Source of the DNA: Haematomicrobium sanguinis DSM 21259
Lineage (GTDB): Bacteria; Actinomycetota; Actinomycetes; Actinomycetales; Micrococcaceae
DNA: 64,000 bases
Assembly (NCBI RefSeq): GCF_000688395.1
Contig: NZ_JIAG01000004.1
Location: 1 to 64,000 of the forward strand
Reading direction: 5' to 3'
This document shows positions 17,031-26,178 of the stretch, in pieces. The stretch's first letter is position 1. Each line of letters opens with the position of its first letter. Under the pieces are notes generated by a model, which was not told the DNA's origin, did no database searches, and saw nothing but the letters and a program-made list of their open reading frames with translations. A program made the position numbers and the translations under genes.

Positions 17031-17507
17031 TTAGGAGGTGCGGGAATGGGGCGCTTTGTCGCGGGCAACCTGCGCCGCGTCGACCAAACTGATCATCGCA
17101 GCGTGGATATCCCCGAGCTGCTGATCGCTGAGCCCCAATTTGGCCTTCATCTTTTCCGGAATGTGGACGGCCTGTTCCCGAAGCGCTGTGCCGCGCTCGG
17201 TCAATTCCACGGCGAGGGCGCGTTCGTCATGCTTGTCGCGCGTGCGGGCGATGTATCCCAGGGACTCGAGTCGCTTTAACAGCGGGGAAATCGTGGCAGG
17301 CTCCAACGCCAGACGGGCGCTGAGCGCCTTGACCGAGAGCGGCGCTTCCTCCCACAACGCGAGCATCACCAGATACTGCGGATGAGTGAGGTGCATGGGG
17401 TCGAGGACCTCTTTATATGCGCCGACAACGCTACGCGAAGCGAGGGACAGCGCGAAGCACACTTGGCGTTCAAGTGCGAGCGGATCGTCAGTTGTAATGG
17501 TGGACAC
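17031..17507 (-). CDS. MarR-family regulator, OhrR-like
   Basis: A 158-residue winged-helix regulator. GTG 17507 is chosen because AGGAGG precedes it by seven nt; the frame remains open further upstream. The N-terminal QVCFALSLASRSVVGAY matches the OhrR region whose cysteine senses organic hydroperoxides, and LTHPQYLVMLALWE is the companion tyrosine-bearing segment. HTH: LSVKALSARLALEPATISPLLKRLE (cited in part). OhrR usually represses the peroxidase ohr, but no ohr gene is adjacent, so its target may be elsewhere or may be the small zinc-ribbon gene downstream. An ACCAA-N9-TTGGT site lies upstream. Confidence 0.85.
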   Translation of the reverse strand: MSTITTDDPLALERQVCFALSLASRSVVGAYKEVLDPMHLTHPQYLVMLALWEEAPLSVKALSARLALEPATISPLLKRLESLGYIARTRDKHDERALAVELTERGTALREQAVHIPEKMKAKLGLSDQQLGDIHAAMISLVDAAQVARDKAPHSRTS

Positions 17508-17547
17508 CGGGTGCCTCCTGCGGAATTCGTGTGCCGATAGTGAGCAC

Positions 17548-17566
17548 ACCAAGAATTCTAATTGGT
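17548..17566. promoter_or_regulatory. Candidate MarR operator (ACCAA-N9-TTGGT)
   Basis: The inverted repeat ACCAAGAATTCTAATTGGT sits 41 nt upstream of the MarR start, in an AT-rich patch within GC-rich surroundings, the usual position for an autoregulatory OhrR/MarR site. On the minus strand a TTGACC element lies just upstream. Confidence 0.4.
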
Positions 17567-17620
17567 CTGGTCAATAGTTCGTGAAACCTATTGATGCGTC
17601 ACCAGCGCGGCCGTGGCCCG

Positions 17621-18256
17621 CTACTCGGCGCGCCGCGGGTCCGCAGTGGCGTCTTCATAGGTTGCGGGGCAGACTGCATCAATCGCTTCTGCGCGGAATT
17701 CATAATGCCAGGACTCGTTCGCGTAGGTTTGGCACAATCCGTAGGAACTGCCGAACTGGGCAAGCCAGTCCGAGGCCGCCATCGGCCCCACATCAACGGC
17801 GTCTCCCGTCTCGTGTGACGAGGTTCCCGGCGCGGCGACCCAGCGCGCCGCCTCATCCGATGAACCGTAGTCAGAGGCGGCCTTGCTGCTCAAGTACTTC
17901 TGCATATCGGCACTGCGCCATCCGCTGGTGATGACGATGCTGACCCCGGACTCCTCGGCGTCCCGGCTGGCCGCCGTGAGTGCGTCACGCAACTCAGGCG
18001 AGAGGTTGGCGAGGGCAGGAATCAGGTCGCTGACAAATGCCCCGCCGTCCGGAACGGTGCCGTCTTCGCGGCCAATCTTGCCGTCAACGGATTTTGCACC
18101 TCCGGACGCGCCGATACCTGGGATGGCAGGGGTACCGGCAGAAGCGCCTTGGGTGCCTGTGCCGGCAAAGAAGTTCGCTGCGGCTGCCGCAACAACCAAC
18201 GCCACGGCTATGAGCATGACAACCACGGCAAGCTGACGAATTCGAACAGTGTTCAT
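17621..18256 (-). CDS. VanY-type D-alanyl-D-alanine carboxypeptidase (M15B), membrane-anchored
   Basis: A 211-residue peptidoglycan hydrolase. An N-terminal helix (residues ~8-28) anchors or exports it. The M15B domain shows ITSGWRS (109-115), the zinc-binding SSHETGDAVD (H148, D155) and ESWHYEF (E181 catalytic, H184 zinc ligand), the complete VanY/DdcB active site. It would trim the terminal D-Ala of stem peptides. ATG 18256 follows AAAGGATG; the frame extends further upstream without a better site. It is divergent from a VanRS-like two-component system, which probably regulates it. No vanHAX genes are present. Confidence 0.9.
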   Translation of the reverse strand: MNTVRIRQLAVVVMLIAVALVVAAAAANFFAGTGTQGASAGTPAIPGIGASGGAKSVDGKIGREDGTVPDGGAFVSDLIPALANLSPELRDALTAASRDAEESGVSIVITSGWRSADMQKYLSSKAASDYGSSDEAARWVAAPGTSSHETGDAVDVGPMAASDWLAQFGSSYGLCQTYANESWHYEFRAEAIDAVCPATYEDATADPRRAE

Positions 18257-18373
18257 GTCTACATCCTTTGAACGATTGGTAGAGACGTAGACCATTTCAT
18301 CGAGTGTGGTGTTGCCAGAACGTTGCGGTTTTTCAATACGAGGACAATAGGTGAGGCCAAGTAAGCTCGCGGT

Positions 18374-19042
18374 ATGCGCGTGCTGATTGTTGAAGACGAG
18401 CCCGAGTTGGCCACGGCCATTCGCGACGGCCTGCGCCTCGAGGCCATTGCCGCCGATATAGCGCACACCGGCACGCAGGCGCTCGAACTTTTGGACATCA
18501 ACGCCTACGACGTCGCCATTTTGGACCGGGACATTCCGGGGCCGTCCGGAGATGACATTTCCCGGCACCTTTCTGGCCTAGAAGCTTCCACGAGAGTGCT
18601 AATGCTGACCGCTGCCGATCGGCTCGACGATAAGGTGAGCGGTTTTGAGTTGGGCGCAGATGATTACATGACCAAACCCTTTGCCATGCGAGAACTGGTC
18701 ATGCGATTACGTGCGCTAGAACGCCGGGCCGCCCAATCGAGGCCACCGGTTCTGGAGGTAGCGGGTTTGCGGGTGGACCCGTTCCGCCGCGAGGTTTACC
18801 GTAATGACCGCTATATCGCGCTCACCCGCAAACAGTTTGCGGTACTGCAAATCCTCGTGGCAGCCAACGGTGGCGTGGTGAGCGCCGAGGAGCTTTTGGA
18901 GCGGGCCTGGGATGAGAACGCGGACCCGTTCACCAACGCCATCCGCATTACGATTTCCGGATTACGCAAACGCCTGGGTGAACCCTGGCTCATCGAAACG
19001 GTCGCGGGAGTGGGATACCGCATTGGTGAAAGCAATGAATGA
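18374..19042 (+). CDS. OmpR/VanR-type response regulator
   Basis: A 222-residue regulator with an N-terminal receiver domain (acidic pair E7-D8-E9, phospho-acceptor D51 in AILDRDIPG, K101 in MTKPF) and a C-terminal winged helix of the OmpR class (LTRKQFAVLQILVAANGGVVSAEELLERAW, cited in part). It overlaps the histidine kinase gene by 8 nt. The 117-nt gap to the divergent carboxypeptidase gene should hold its binding sites; GTCTAC and GTAGAC flank the start of that gap at about 18257 and 18286. Confidence 0.93.
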   Translation: MRVLIVEDEPELATAIRDGLRLEAIAADIAHTGTQALELLDINAYDVAILDRDIPGPSGDDISRHLSGLEASTRVLMLTAADRLDDKVSGFELGADDYMTKPFAMRELVMRLRALERRAAQSRPPVLEVAGLRVDPFRREVYRNDRYIALTRKQFAVLQILVAANGGVVSAEELLERAWDENADPFTNAIRITISGLRKRLGEPWLIETVAGVGYRIGESNE

Positions 19043-20156
19043 GGACGGGCCCCGGCGCCCGGGCCTATCCGCCCGTTGGAAGCTCACCCTGAGCTACGCC
19101 ATTTTCCTGGTGCTTTCCGGCGTCATGCTCTTCACCGTCGGGCTCTTTTTGTTGCGGTACGTGCCCAATGAGGCGCTGGTGCGCAATGACGGCGGCTGGG
19201 CACCGAACCAGCAAGATCTGCTAGATGTCTTTGTGCCAGCAGCGCTCTGGACGCTCCTCTTTCTGGGGCTCTTGGGCCTCGCCGGCGGATGGTGGCTGGC
19301 AGGACGCATGCTTCGGCCGCTGGAAACGATCCATCAGGCAGCCCTCAACGTGAGTCGCGGTGACCTCGCGCACCGCATTGAACTCCCCGGTCCGCAGGAC
19401 GAATTCCGGGAACTGGGCGACGTGTTCAACACCATGCTTGACCGCATTCAGGCACAGATCGCCCAGCAGCGCCGGTTCGCGGCCAATGTCTCGCACGAGT
19501 TGCGCACCCCGCTGGCGTTGAATCGCGCACTCGTGGACGTGGCCCGTGCGACGCCCAACCTCGACGTGCCTTCCATGCTCAACCAACTGGAGCGCGCCAA
19601 CGACCGCTCCATCGACACCGTGGAAGCCCTCTTGACGCTCTCCCGGGTCGAGACGGGCCACGACTTCGAATCCGCGCCGGTAGACCTTTCGCTCGCAGCC
19701 GAGGAGGCCCTGGAAGTCAGCCTCCCCATGGCCGAAGCTCACGGAGTCACCGTGCTCAGCGACACGCAACCGGCCGCCAGCCATGGCGACCAAATGCTCC
19801 TTAATAGGGCGGCAACAAATCTGGTACAGAACGCCATTGTGCACAATGCGGGCCCACAAAAGACCCTGTGGATCCGCACCTTTGAGGATCATGATGAGGC
19901 GGTTCTCACTGTCGAAAACACGGGCGCCCCTTTGAACCCGGCAACGATCGAGGAACTGCTGGAACCGTTTCACCGTGGATCCCGCGCCCGCGGCAGCAAC
20001 GCAGAGCACCAGGGCGTGGGTCTCGGCCTCGCCATTACCTCTTCCATCGCTCAGGCTTTGGGCGGCTCGCTCGAGTTACGGGCGAGGACCGAGGGCGGCT
20101 TGCGCGCAACGCTTCGCCTAAAAAGCAAACAGCCTAGTCAAAACGGTTTTGACTAG
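19035..20156 (+). CDS. VanS-type sensor histidine kinase
   Basis: A 373-residue membrane kinase. Two transmembrane helices (about 17-41 and 66-90) flank a short (~25-residue) extracellular loop. A HAMP domain follows, then the H-box NVSHELRTPL with phospho-acceptor H154, the N-box (LVQNAIVHN) and the G-box GVGLGLAITSSIAQALGG. The tiny sensor loop resembles intramembrane-sensing kinases, consistent with envelope stress or cell-wall antibiotics as the signal. ATG 19035 overlaps the response-regulator stop. The stop lies in a 17-bp-arm hairpin. Confidence 0.93.
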   Translation: MNEDGPRRPGLSARWKLTLSYAIFLVLSGVMLFTVGLFLLRYVPNEALVRNDGGWAPNQQDLLDVFVPAALWTLLFLGLLGLAGGWWLAGRMLRPLETIHQAALNVSRGDLAHRIELPGPQDEFRELGDVFNTMLDRIQAQIAQQRRFAANVSHELRTPLALNRALVDVARATPNLDVPSMLNQLERANDRSIDTVEALLTLSRVETGHDFESAPVDLSLAAEEALEVSLPMAEAHGVTVLSDTQPAASHGDQMLLNRAATNLVQNAIVHNAGPQKTLWIRTFEDHDEAVLTVENTGAPLNPATIEELLEPFHRGSRARGSNAEHQGVGLGLAITSSIAQALGGSLELRARTEGGLRATLRLKSKQPSQNGFD

Positions 20157-20162
20157 GCTGTT
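20128..20162. terminator. Hairpin terminator shared by kinase gene and tRNA-Ser
   Basis: AACAGCCTAGTCAAAAC and GTTTTGACTAGGCTGTT are perfect 17-nt arms around a single G. The kinase stop TAG lies in the right arm. The convergent tRNA gene ends 7 nt beyond, so the hairpin probably terminates both. Confidence 0.7.
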
Positions 20163-20168
20163 CATCCG

Positions 20169-20253
20169 CGGAGGATGGGGGATTTGAACCCCCGAGGGCG
20201 TTAACCCAACACGCGTTCCAGGCGTGCGCCATAGGCCGCTAGGCGAATCCTCC
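20169..20253 (-). tRNA. tRNA-Ser (anticodon GGA)
   Basis: On the minus strand, GGAGGAT (20253-20247) pairs with ATCCTCC (20176-20170), followed by a discriminator G. An anticodon stem-loop ACGCCTGGAACGCGTG gives anticodon GGA. A long variable arm (GTTGGGTTAACGCC region) and a T-loop GGTTCAAATCC identify a class II serine tRNA of about 85 nt. The 3' CCA is not encoded. Confidence 0.95.
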
Positions 20254-20328
20254 AGGTGTGCTCTTGAAGAAGAGCAGATTCTAGGATACCCGAGAGCGCC
20301 GATGTATCCGAATCGGCCGGACCCGCGC

Positions 20329-20952
20329 TTACCGCACCACCAGCGCGCTCGCCTGCTCGACACTAATATCCAGGGGCACAATCCACGCCCGCTCGATAAA
20401 CCCGGGGTTCTCCACTGCATCGCACTCACAACGGGTGGACACAAACTCTTCGCTCTGGGCCCCGGTCACCACACGCACTTGCGTGTCAGCGCCACTGCCG
20501 AACACCTTCAGCGACCCGGGTTTCCGCCCAGTGTCCTTCACCACGCCGACATACTGCCCACCGGCGAGCGTGACACCGCCTTCCGACGTCAACCCGTTGA
20601 GACCGGCCGCCTGCTCTTCGCTGAGCTTGTACACGCGCTCCACCGCGACGGTGGCGCCCAGATCCGGCTCGCCTGTTGCCGCGGATGCGGGCACCTCGAT
20701 CAGCCGCGCACTCCCAACATTCATTGACGCCAATTCGGGAACAACCGTGGTCTTCTCGGCACTCGGGCTCGCCGTCGCGGGCCCGCTCGCCCCATCGGGC
20801 CGGGACACCGAGGCCCCCACGTAGCCTTGCGAACCATCCACGCCGGATTCGGCCTTCTGCACGCCACAGCCAACCAGGGACGCCGCGACTACCAGCCCGA
20901 GAATCACGCCGCCGCGAAGCCGCGCACCGTTGCCCGACCTAGTTCCCACCAT
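20329..20952 (-). CDS. Putative lipoprotein, unknown function
   Basis: A 207-residue secreted protein. The signal sequence GGVILGLVVAASLVGC ends in a lipobox (SLVGC). A Ser/Ala/Gly/Pro-rich linker to about residue 70 leads to a folded C-terminal region with VRVVTGAQSEEFVSTRCECDAVENPGF, which has two closely spaced cysteines. No family is recognised. ATG 20952 follows GGGGCGG; a GTG three bases upstream is equally possible. It stands alone between tRNA-Ser and the SRP RNA. Confidence 0.65.
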   Translation of the reverse strand: MVGTRSGNGARLRGGVILGLVVAASLVGCGVQKAESGVDGSQGYVGASVSRPDGASGPATASPSAEKTTVVPELASMNVGSARLIEVPASAATGEPDLGATVAVERVYKLSEEQAAGLNGLTSEGGVTLAGGQYVGVVKDTGRKPGSLKVFGSGADTQVRVVTGAQSEEFVSTRCECDAVENPGFIERAWIVPLDISVEQASALVVR

Positions 20953-21061
20953 CACACCGCCCCTTAGACATCAGATGTATCTCCCCAGAGTACCCGCCGC
21001 GCCGACTCCCCGCACACACCAGCGGCCGCCGAGCAATTTCAACCCGGACCCGCACCTAAGC

Positions 21062-21067
21062 TAAACT
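21062..21067 (+). promoter_or_regulatory. -10 element (TAAACT) of the SRP RNA promoter
   Basis: AGCTAAACTAGAGG places a TANNNT hexamer about 6-10 nt before the paired 5' end of the RNA. The same GCTAAACT core lies upstream of lysC (26901) and purS (29969), suggesting a shared housekeeping promoter form. Confidence 0.55.
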
Positions 21068-21072
21068 AGAGG

Positions 21073-21163
21073 CCGACCCCTCGTGTGGTGTCATCCTGTG
21101 AACTCCCCCAGGACCGGAAGGTAGCAAGGGTAAACGGGCTCTGGCAGGTGCATGAGGGGTCTT
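21073..21163 (+). ncRNA. ffs: Signal recognition particle 4.5S RNA, small bacterial type
   Basis: The ends pair (GACCCCTC at 21075-21082 with GAGGGGTC at 21154-21161). The conserved apical loop region GGACCGGAAGGTAGCAAGGG contains the SRP54/Ffh-binding elements typical of actinobacterial 4.5S RNA. A TAAACT -10 element at 21062-21067 lies just upstream. With Ffh this RNA targets nascent membrane and secreted proteins. The next gene starts 32 nt after the RNA. Confidence 0.92.
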
Positions 21164-21195
21164 CTACGTTTCACACTCCACCCCCGCGAGGACTC

Positions 21196-22077
21196 ATGGC
21201 CGGCCGCTACGCCCCTTCGCCCACCGGAAATTTGCACGTGGGCAATCTGCGCACCGCCATTCTCGCCTGGCTCTTCGCCCGCTCAACCGGGCGCGACTTC
21301 CTGCTGCGCATCGAGGACCTGGATCGCGTCCGCGCCGGCAGCGAGGCCCAGCAAATCCGCGAACTCACCGACATCGGACTCGATTGGGACGGCACGCCCG
21401 CCCGCCAATCCGAGCGCCTCGCACTCTACGAGCATGCCATCGACTCGCTCACCGCCCGCGGCCTCACCTTTGAATGCTTTTGCACCCGCCGCGACATTGC
21501 CGAAGCCGCCAGCGCGCCGCACGCGCTCCCCGGCCACTACCCGGGCACCTGCCGCGACTTAAGCGATGAGGAGCGTGAAGAACGACGGCGATCCCGCCCT
21601 TCCGCGCTTCGCTTGCGTTCGCGCGTGAATCAGTGGGCAATTTCCGACCTCATACACGGGGAGTACGAAGGCGCCGTCGATGACTTTGTTATTCGTCGCA
21701 ATGACGGCGCACCCGCATACAACTTGGCTGTCGTGGTGGATGATCACGCTCAAGGCGTCGACCAGGTTGTACGCGGCGATGATTTGCTCTCGTCGACACC
21801 GCGCCAAGCCTATTTGGGCTCGCTCCTGGGCTACCCGGCCCCGGAGTACGCTCACGTCCCGCTTGCGCTGAACGCCGACGGCCAGCGCCTTGCCAAGCGG
21901 GACGGAGCGGTGACGCTTGAGGACTTGGCGAGCATCGCCGTCGAACCTCATGAGGTGCGCGCACTGATCCTGGACTCGCTGGGATTACCCAACCACTCGC
22001 TGAGCGCCGCGTTGGCCGCGTTTGATCCGGGGGCGCTGCCGCGAGAGCCGTGGGTCGTTTCGAATCTGGGCAGCTAG
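21196..22077 (+). CDS. gluQRS: Glutamyl-Q tRNA(Asp) synthetase
   Basis: A 293-residue paralogue of the GltX catalytic domain that attaches glutamate to queuosine in tRNA-Asp and lacks an anticodon-binding domain. It shows the class I motif APSPTGNLHVGNLR (HIGH variant), zinc-type cysteines in FECFCTRR and YPGTCR, and the RLAKRDGAVTL segment in place of KMSKS. The length fits GluQRS, not full GltX (~480). ATG 21196 was chosen; the open frame to 21085 runs through the SRP RNA. Its stop overlaps the convergent transporter stop in CTAG. Confidence 0.9.
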   Translation: MAGRYAPSPTGNLHVGNLRTAILAWLFARSTGRDFLLRIEDLDRVRAGSEAQQIRELTDIGLDWDGTPARQSERLALYEHAIDSLTARGLTFECFCTRRDIAEAASAPHALPGHYPGTCRDLSDEEREERRRSRPSALRLRSRVNQWAISDLIHGEYEGAVDDFVIRRNDGAPAYNLAVVVDDHAQGVDQVVRGDDLLSSTPRQAYLGSLLGYPAPEYAHVPLALNADGQRLAKRDGAVTLEDLASIAVEPHEVRALILDSLGLPNHSLSAALAAFDPGALPREPWVVSNLGS

Positions 22078-23439
22078 TTCACGCGCGGCTTTTGGGTGGC
22101 CGCGGTCAGGGTCAGCGCGAGGGCGAGGAGCGCGACCGCGGACACCAGCAGGTATGTCGCCGCGTATCCGGCAGAGGCGAATGCGGTCAGGGCCGCCGCG
22201 GTGAGCGCGAGCATGGTGGTCGAGCCGAGCGCGTCGGCGGTTTGCAGGGCCGAGCCGTTAGCGCCCTGATTTCGCGGCGTGGACAGGCGCATGACGATGG
22301 TGGCTAGTTGCGGAAAGATGGTTCCCATGCCCGTGCCCATGAGGAAATTGCCCACGACCACGACCCATACTTCGGCGGAGCCGGTGACGTAGGCGAGCAT
22401 CGAGAGGGGGCCCGCGAGCGCGAGAACAGCGGCGATGAGCAGGGCGCGCGCTTTGACTGTCTTTGACGACCCGGCCTTGGACGAAGGACGCGGTAGCCCA
22501 GCCGATGGCGACGAGCGCCATGATGAGCCCTGCGAGCGTGGGGGTGAAATTGCGTTCGTGCTGGAGATAGAGCGGGACGTAGACGTCGGCGGCGGCGACC
22601 GTGGCACCAAAAAGCGCGCGCAAGAGGACCAGGCGCGGCACGCCGGTGCGGGCGCGAAGGGTGCCCTTGGGGAGGAGTTTGTAGGCGCAAAACGCGACGG
22701 CAATAATCCCGGCCGCGACCAGCAGATAGTTCCAGGGTTGGCTTTGCTGACCCGCGAGGTGCAGGGACAAGGCGGCGAGCGCGGCCAAAATAGCCCAGAG
22801 AATTTTGGTGCGGTCGATGAGATCGGGGTCGGCGACTCCTTGTGCGCCGCGGACGCTATACAGCACGGAGCCGAGGGCGAGTAGGGCGATCACCGTGACA
22901 AGGCCGAACAGGGCGCGCCAATGAATTTGTTCGACGAAGAAGCCGGAGACAAGCGGGCCGATGAAAGCGGGGATGAGCCAGGCGGCCGAGAGCATGCCAA
23001 ACATTTTCGAGTGGAGGGCCGGTGGGAATTCGCGGGCGATCACCACGTAGAGCACCACGATTGCCATGCCGCCGCCGACGCCCTGGAGCAGTCTGCCGAG
23101 GATGAAGACCCACATGTGCGGGGCGATGACGCAAAGCAGGACGCCGACAACGAAGAACACGCCACCGATCAGCAACGGCTGGAAGGTGCCGGCGCGATCG
23201 GCAAGCATACCGCCGAGCGTCATGCCGATCAGAGAGGTGGTCAGTGTTCCGGCGAAGGCGAGCGGCGCCCATTGTTCCCCGGAGAGATCGGTTGCGACGA
23301 CGGGCAGGGCCGTGGTGATGGCATAGGACTCGAAAGCGATGAGCGTGACCAAGGTTAAGAGTGAAAAGACGAGGGTGGCGCGGCCGTCGCCAAGTAGCCG
23401 CAACTGCCCACTTGCTGCGCCCGATGCCGTCTCGCTCAT
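22074..23439 (-). pseudogene. MFS transporter (DHA2-like), frameshifted
   Basis: From ATG 23439 (GGGAGG upstream) the frame encodes MFS helices: LADRAGTFQPLL and LGRLLQGVGGGMAIVVLYVVIARE (cited in part) are drug:H+ antiporter-2 signatures. The frame holds up to TASFVQGRVVKDS at about 22465, then turns into Arg/His-rich nonsense ending at 22258. From about 22460 to 22074 another frame carries the missing helices (AVLALAGPLSMLAYVTG, VVVVGNFLMGTGMGTIF) to a natural end. One indel near 22450-22475, where GTCAAAG is repeated, explains it. Either an inactivated exporter or a sequence error. Confidence 0.8.
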
Positions 23440-23521
23440 GATCCTCCCAGCGCTCCCCCATACCGATGTATTCCGCCACACTGCTCCCTCAACACTCGGC
23501 GCGAGTGCGCGCGGCGGAAAT

Positions 23522-23581
23522 GTAGGGGCGTTTCGACAATGTAGGGGCGTATACGGCCCTACATTGTCGAAACGACCCTAC
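23522..23581. repeat. 28-bp-arm palindrome upstream of dnaX
   Basis: The arms 23522-23549 (GTAGGGGCGTTTCGACAATG...) and 23554-23581 are complementary at 26 of 28 positions around a TATA loop. Each arm itself contains a direct repeat of GTAGGG. It lies between the divergent transporter and dnaX genes, so it is unlikely to be a terminator; it may be a dispersed element or a regulator-binding site. Confidence 0.7.
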
Positions 23582-23659
23582 CGGAACGCCGTGACGTGGG
23601 CTGTCAGCGGAAGTGGACGCCGCGGGGTGCACAATGTCGGTGCCAACGGTTAAGGTTTG

Positions 23660-26140
23660 ATGGTGAGCACAGCCCTTTATCGCAGATACCGCCCGGACAC
23701 TTTTCAAGATGTCATCGGGCAGGATCATGTCACTGTGCCGCTGATGACCGCGCTGGAAAAGAACCGAGTTAATCACGCCTACCTGTTTTCCGGTCCGCGC
23801 GGTTGCGGGAAGACCACGTCCGCGCGCATCCTGGCGCGTTGCCTCAACTGTGCCCAGGGACCGACACCCACCCCGTGCGGTGTCTGTGACAGCTGTGTCG
23901 AGTTGGCTCGGGGCGGCACCGGCAGCCTCGATGTCATCGAAATCGACGCGGCGAGCCATGGCGGTGTCGACGATGCCCGCGATCTGAGGGACCGCGCCTC
24001 CTTTGCGCCGGTTCGCGACCGGTACAAAATCTTCATTATTGACGAGGCGCACATGGTGACCTCGGCCGGTTTCAACGCGTTGCTCAAGATTGTTGAAGAG
24101 CCGCCGGAACACATTAAGTTCATCTTTGCCACCACCGAGCCGGACAAGGTGATTGGAACGATTCGCTCCAGGACCCACCACTATCCGTTCCGATTGGTAC
24201 CGCCCGAGCCGCTCATGGAGTACATGCAGTCGCTGAGCGATCAAGAAGGCGTGACGATTGCTCCTGGTGTGCTGTCCCTTGTGGTTCGCGCTGGAGGCGG
24301 CTCGGTTCGCGACTCTCTATCGGTGTTGGATCAGCTGATCGCTGGGGCCGGGGATAACGGCGTCGACTACGAACTGGCCGTGTCCTTGCTCGGTTTCACA
24401 CATACCGCTCTGCTAGATGACGTGGTGGACTCCTTGGCCGCGGGCGACGCCGCCACGCTGTTCGGCTCGGTGGACCGGGTCATCCAAACCGGTCACGATC
24501 CGCGCCGCTTCGTCGAAGATCTACTGGAGCGCTTCCGCGATTTGATTATTGTGCGAGCCATGCCGGAGAACGCGGAAGTCATCCTGCGCGGCATGCCAGA
24601 AGATCAGTTGGCGCGGCTTCGCACCCAAGCGCAGCAGTTGGGGGCTAGCGAACTTTCGCGCGCCGCCGACGTGACAAACCGGGCCTTCAACGAGATGACC
24701 GGCGCCACGTCGCCGCGATTGCACTTGGAATTGCTGTGCGCGCGTCTAATGTTGCCTGCATCAGATGCTTCGGCCTCCGGGGTTGGGACCCGGTTGGATC
24801 AGTTGGAGCGACGGCTCAATTACGGCGGAGTTCCTTCCGGCTCGGCAGCGACACCCGCTCCCGCTCCTGACTCTCAACGCGGCTCTGAACGCGGCTCTGA
24901 ACCGGTCCGCGGGGCAGAACCCGAACGCACATCAGGTGCGGCACCAGCGAGGAACCCTGACCCTGCGCCCGCTCCTGCCTCTACATGGGAGCCGGACTCA
25001 GAAGCCCACGGAGCAAACAGCCAACCTGTCACGGCTGTTGCGGCACAAAACGACACCACCGAACCGGACAGCCCCGCTCCCGCGGAGAACCATGTGTCCG
25101 CCGAAGTGCGTGAGCACCTTGCAGATGGCGACGATGGCGGCGAGAGGAGCGAGCCGCTCTCCGTACTCAGCGACGAGGATGAGGCCGCCCGCGAGGAAAC
25201 GGTCGTCCAGGCCGTGTCCCACCCGCCAGTTGACGGCGATACGGCCGGCGCGCCTGAGCCGGGGCAACCTCAACAGTCCACACCCCCGGCAGAACAGGCC
25301 CCCAGCAATGACGGGGCCTCATCGGTCGAATTGTTGCGCCGCGCATGGCCGGAAATTCAAGAAACGCTCAAGGGCATTCGGCGTGCCACCTGGATCATGC
25401 TGTCCAACGCCACGCCGGTCGGCTTCGACGGGCGGACAGTGGAACTGAGCTTTAGCGACATGGGCTCGGCCAACGCGTTCGGCGGCCAGCATCAAGAAAA
25501 TTTGCAGGTAGCGGTCAAAAAGGTACTGGGGATGGACACGGTTGCGAAAGTGGCCGGGTCCTCGGGTTCCTCGGGCCGGTCGACGAACCAGCCAGTGTCC
25601 GGCGATCCGTGGGGCGGTGGTGCCGACCCAAAAGTCCGTAGCAGTACCTCATCGCCACTCACGGGCGAGAGCGGCGCCCTTGGCTTGGGCGCCACGAGCC
25701 TGGGCACCTCTAGTCCGGGCACCTCGAGTCCGGACTCACCGGTCTCTGGTAGCTCGAATCCTGGCACCCCAAGTCCTGGGGCTTCAGCCAACCCCACGCC
25801 GAGCCAGAATTCCGCGAACGCCCCGGCGACGGGCACCGCCCCGGCCAACTCTGCGTCGCCCAGCTCTGCGTCAGCCAGCTCCGCCTCGTGGACCGACACT
25901 TCTTGGGCCAACGAGTCCGTGGCATCCTTCGATAACCGGAGCGCGAAACCCGATTGGGCTCAGGGTGAATCTCCCACACAACCCGCGCCGGAACCCGTAA
26001 AATCGACTGAGGAACCGGAGGACGTCCCGAGCGACGATGACCTCACGCTGGAAGAATCCGGACTGGTGGGCAAGGCGGCAATCGAAAAGATTTTTGGCGC
26101 CCGCGTCATCGATGAGCGAGACTTGGGCACCTTCGACTAG
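23660..26140 (+). CDS. dnaX: DNA polymerase III subunit gamma/tau
   Basis: The clamp-loader ATPase of the replisome, 826 residues. It shows [20 protein letters not shown], Walker [12 protein letters not shown] (45-55), the zinc module with C64, C73, C76 and C79 (CLNC...CGVCDSC), and IIDEAHM (Walker B, 127-132). Domain III and a tau-like C-terminal domain (~550-620) follow, separated and tailed by Pro/Ser/Gly/Glu-rich low-complexity linkers with repeats such as [12 protein letters not shown]. Starts at ATG 23660 or GTG 23663 are equally likely. The next gene is recR, without the ybaB gene often found between them. Confidence 0.96.
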   Translation: MVSTALYRRYRPDTFQDVIGQDHVTVPLMTALEKNRVNHAYLFSGPRGCGKTTSARILARCLNCAQGPTPTPCGVCDSCVELARGGTGSLDVIEIDAASHGGVDDARDLRDRASFAPVRDRYKIFIIDEAHMVTSAGFNALLKIVEEPPEHIKFIFATTEPDKVIGTIRSRTHHYPFRLVPPEPLMEYMQSLSDQEGVTIAPGVLSLVVRAGGGSVRDSLSVLDQLIAGAGDNGVDYELAVSLLGFTHTALLDDVVDSLAAGDAATLFGSVDRVIQTGHDPRRFVEDLLERFRDLIIVRAMPENAEVILRGMPEDQLARLRTQAQQLGASELSRAADVTNRAFNEMTGATSPRLHLELLCARLMLPASDASASGVGTRLDQLERRLNYGGVPSGSAATPAPAPDSQRGSERGSEPVRGAEPERTSGAAPARNPDPAPAPASTWEPDSEAHGANSQPVTAVAAQNDTTEPDSPAPAENHVSAEVREHLADGDDGGERSEPLSVLSDEDEAAREETVVQAVSHPPVDGDTAGAPEPGQPQQSTPPAEQAPSNDGASSVELLRRAWPEIQETLKGIRRATWIMLSNATPVGFDGRTVELSFSDMGSANAFGGQHQENLQVAVKKVLGMDTVAKVAGSSGSSGRSTNQPVSGDPWGGGADPKVRSSTSSPLTGESGALGLGATSLGTSSPGTSSPDSPVSGSSNPGTPSPGASANPTPSQNSANAPATGTAPANSASPSSASASSASWTDTSWANESVASFDNRSAKPDWAQGESPTQPAPEPVKSTEEPEDVPSDDDLTLEESGLVGKAAIEKIFGARVIDERDLGTFD

Positions 26141-26178
26141 CTACCCACACTTTTTACCAGAGCATTGAGAAGGGCACC

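Noticed and set aside
21085-21195. N-terminal extension of the GluQRS frame
   Set aside because: The extension runs through the SRP RNA; the conserved synthetase start MAGRYAPSPTGN begins at 21196.
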